Positions 4,891-5,395 of a stretch of 5,395 nt of DNA are shown here, one piece after another. The notes below the pieces were generated by a model that worked only from the letters and a program-made list of their open reading frames with translations, was not told where the DNA came from and did no database searches. This DNA is from Bacillus sp. (in: firmicutes) (GTDB lineage Bacteria > Bacillota > Bacilli > Bacillales > Cytobacillaceae). Location of the stretch: the NCBI GenBank assembly GCA_003457145.1, contig DMSR01000368.1, positions 276 to 5,670 of the forward strand. The letters run 5' to 3'. The first letter of the stretch is position 1; each line of letters opens with the position of its first letter. The position numbers and the translations under genes are program-made.

Positions 4891-4901
4891 AACACAAAAA
4901 C

Positions 4902-4928
4902 ACCTGGATTATTTACTTCCAGGTTTTT
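4902..4928 (+). terminator. Rho-independent terminator of the SGNH hydrolase gene
   Basis: ACCTGGA (4902-4908) and TCCAGGT (4918-4924) form a perfect 7-bp stem with a 9-base loop, followed by a T-run (4924-4928) and preceded by an A-run. It starts 12 bases after the stop codon and separates this gene from the peptidase. Confidence 0.88.
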
Positions 4929-5016
4929 CTATGAAACTATGTAAAGGGAATGCTCGTTATATATATATGGGTTTATTATTTGGTTATTTTAAATTGAAAT
5001 TGAAAGGATTCGAAAA

Positions 5017-5395
5017 GTGAAAATCAAAATGATTGGAAATGCCTTCATTTCCTTCTTGTTAATAATGATTGCTTTGCTGCTGTATTATCAATTTCTAACC
5101 ACACCAGAGATTAACGATAATGTCCCGTTGCCGCAAGATTTACACCCTAAGGTTAAAAAGAATAAAGACCTGTTAATTCAACAGGCTGGTGAAAAAGGAA
5201 TCAGTGTTATCATTTCAGATGGTTTCCGAAGCATTCACGATCAGGAAAAGCTATATGAAAAGGGCCGTTCAAAGGAGGGACAAATAGTCACTCATGCAAA
5301 AGGAGGCGAGTCTTATCACAACTTTGGACTTGCTGTAGACTTTGCGCTATTAAATGGAAATGGGAAGGCTATATGGGATACTGCATATGACGGCA
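5017..5395 (+). CDS. CwlK-like M15-family peptidase (L,D- or D,D-type murein endopeptidase), 3' end cut by the window
   Basis: The frame is open from GTG 5017 to the window end, giving 126 residues of a protein probably near 170-210 long. Residues ~7-27 are a membrane segment (signal peptide or anchor). A short linker then leads to PLPQDLHPKVKKNKDLLIQQAGEKG and the catalytic domain: ISDGFRS (66-72), GRSKEG (83-88) and the zinc motif SYHNFGLAVDF (99-109), with ligands His101 and Asp108. The last zinc ligand and the catalytic acid lie beyond the edge. Established knowledge: B. subtilis CwlK (YcdD) is an L-alanoyl-D-glutamate endopeptidase, and related M15 enzymes are VanY-type carboxypeptidases. 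GTG is preferred to the in-frame ATG at 5029 because AAAGGA (5003-5008) lies eight bases before it and the extra residues supply the N-terminal Lys. No confident promoter is seen in 4929-5002, only an AT-rich tract (4958-4968). Confidence 0.9.
   Translation, partial: MKIKMIGNAFISFLLIMIALLLYYQFLTTPEINDNVPLPQDLHPKVKKNKDLLIQQAGEKGISVIISDGFRSIHDQEKLYEKGRSKEGQIVTHAKGGESYHNFGLAVDFALLNGNGKAIWDTAYDG

Noticed and set aside
1..5395. CRISPR array, insertion sequence, phage or defence genes, tRNA or rRNA
   Set aside because: I saw no regularly spaced repeats, no terminal inverted repeats with a transposase, no integrase, and no tRNA/rRNA-like structure. The content is ordinary chromosomal housekeeping, stress and envelope genes.

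Overview
The window reads as chromosomal DNA of a low-GC, endospore-former-type Firmicute of the family Bacillaceae (Bacillus sensu lato, perhaps Mesobacillus or Cytobacillus). The grounds are AT-rich intergenic DNA, AGGAGG-type ribosome binding sites with TTG and GTG starts, a textbook SigB promoter, and gene families typical of Bacillus (TerC/MeeF, YhdP/MpfA-like CNNM protein, YflT/YsnF stress protein, CwlK-like peptidase). Genus and species cannot be fixed from the sequence alone.

Layout, left to right. Positions 1-582 hold the C-terminal three quarters of a TerC-family membrane protein (probable metal, likely Mn2+, exporter), closed by a strong terminator at 590-644. Positions 682-1050 on the minus strand hold an unrecognised 122-residue protein whose start region looks odd. 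A 426-base AT-rich gap (1051-1476) carries divergent candidate promoters and short leader ORFs. Positions 1477-2778 encode a full-length CNNM/CBS/CorC_HlyC protein (MpfA-like Mg2+ efflux family), starting at TTG and closed by a terminator at 2779-2804. A SigB promoter at 2881-2906 drives 2963-3871, a general stress protein with an N-terminal YflT domain and a C-terminal DUF2382 (YsnF) domain. A 305-base gap follows, holding a strong two-way terminator, several inverted repeats and a plausible minus-strand small RNA with its own extended -10 promoter. Positions 4177-4890 encode an exported or membrane-anchored SGNH/GDSL hydrolase with a complete catalytic set. The window ends inside a CwlK-like M15 peptidase starting at GTG 5017.

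Nearly every gene has its own terminator, so these look like separate transcription units and not one operon. The loose themes are divalent-cation efflux (TerC, CNNM), general stress (SigB gene) and cell envelope (SGNH hydrolase, murein peptidase). No mobile element, CRISPR array, tRNA, rRNA or defence system is visible. The most interesting unannotated signal is the candidate small RNA at about 3928-4046 (minus).
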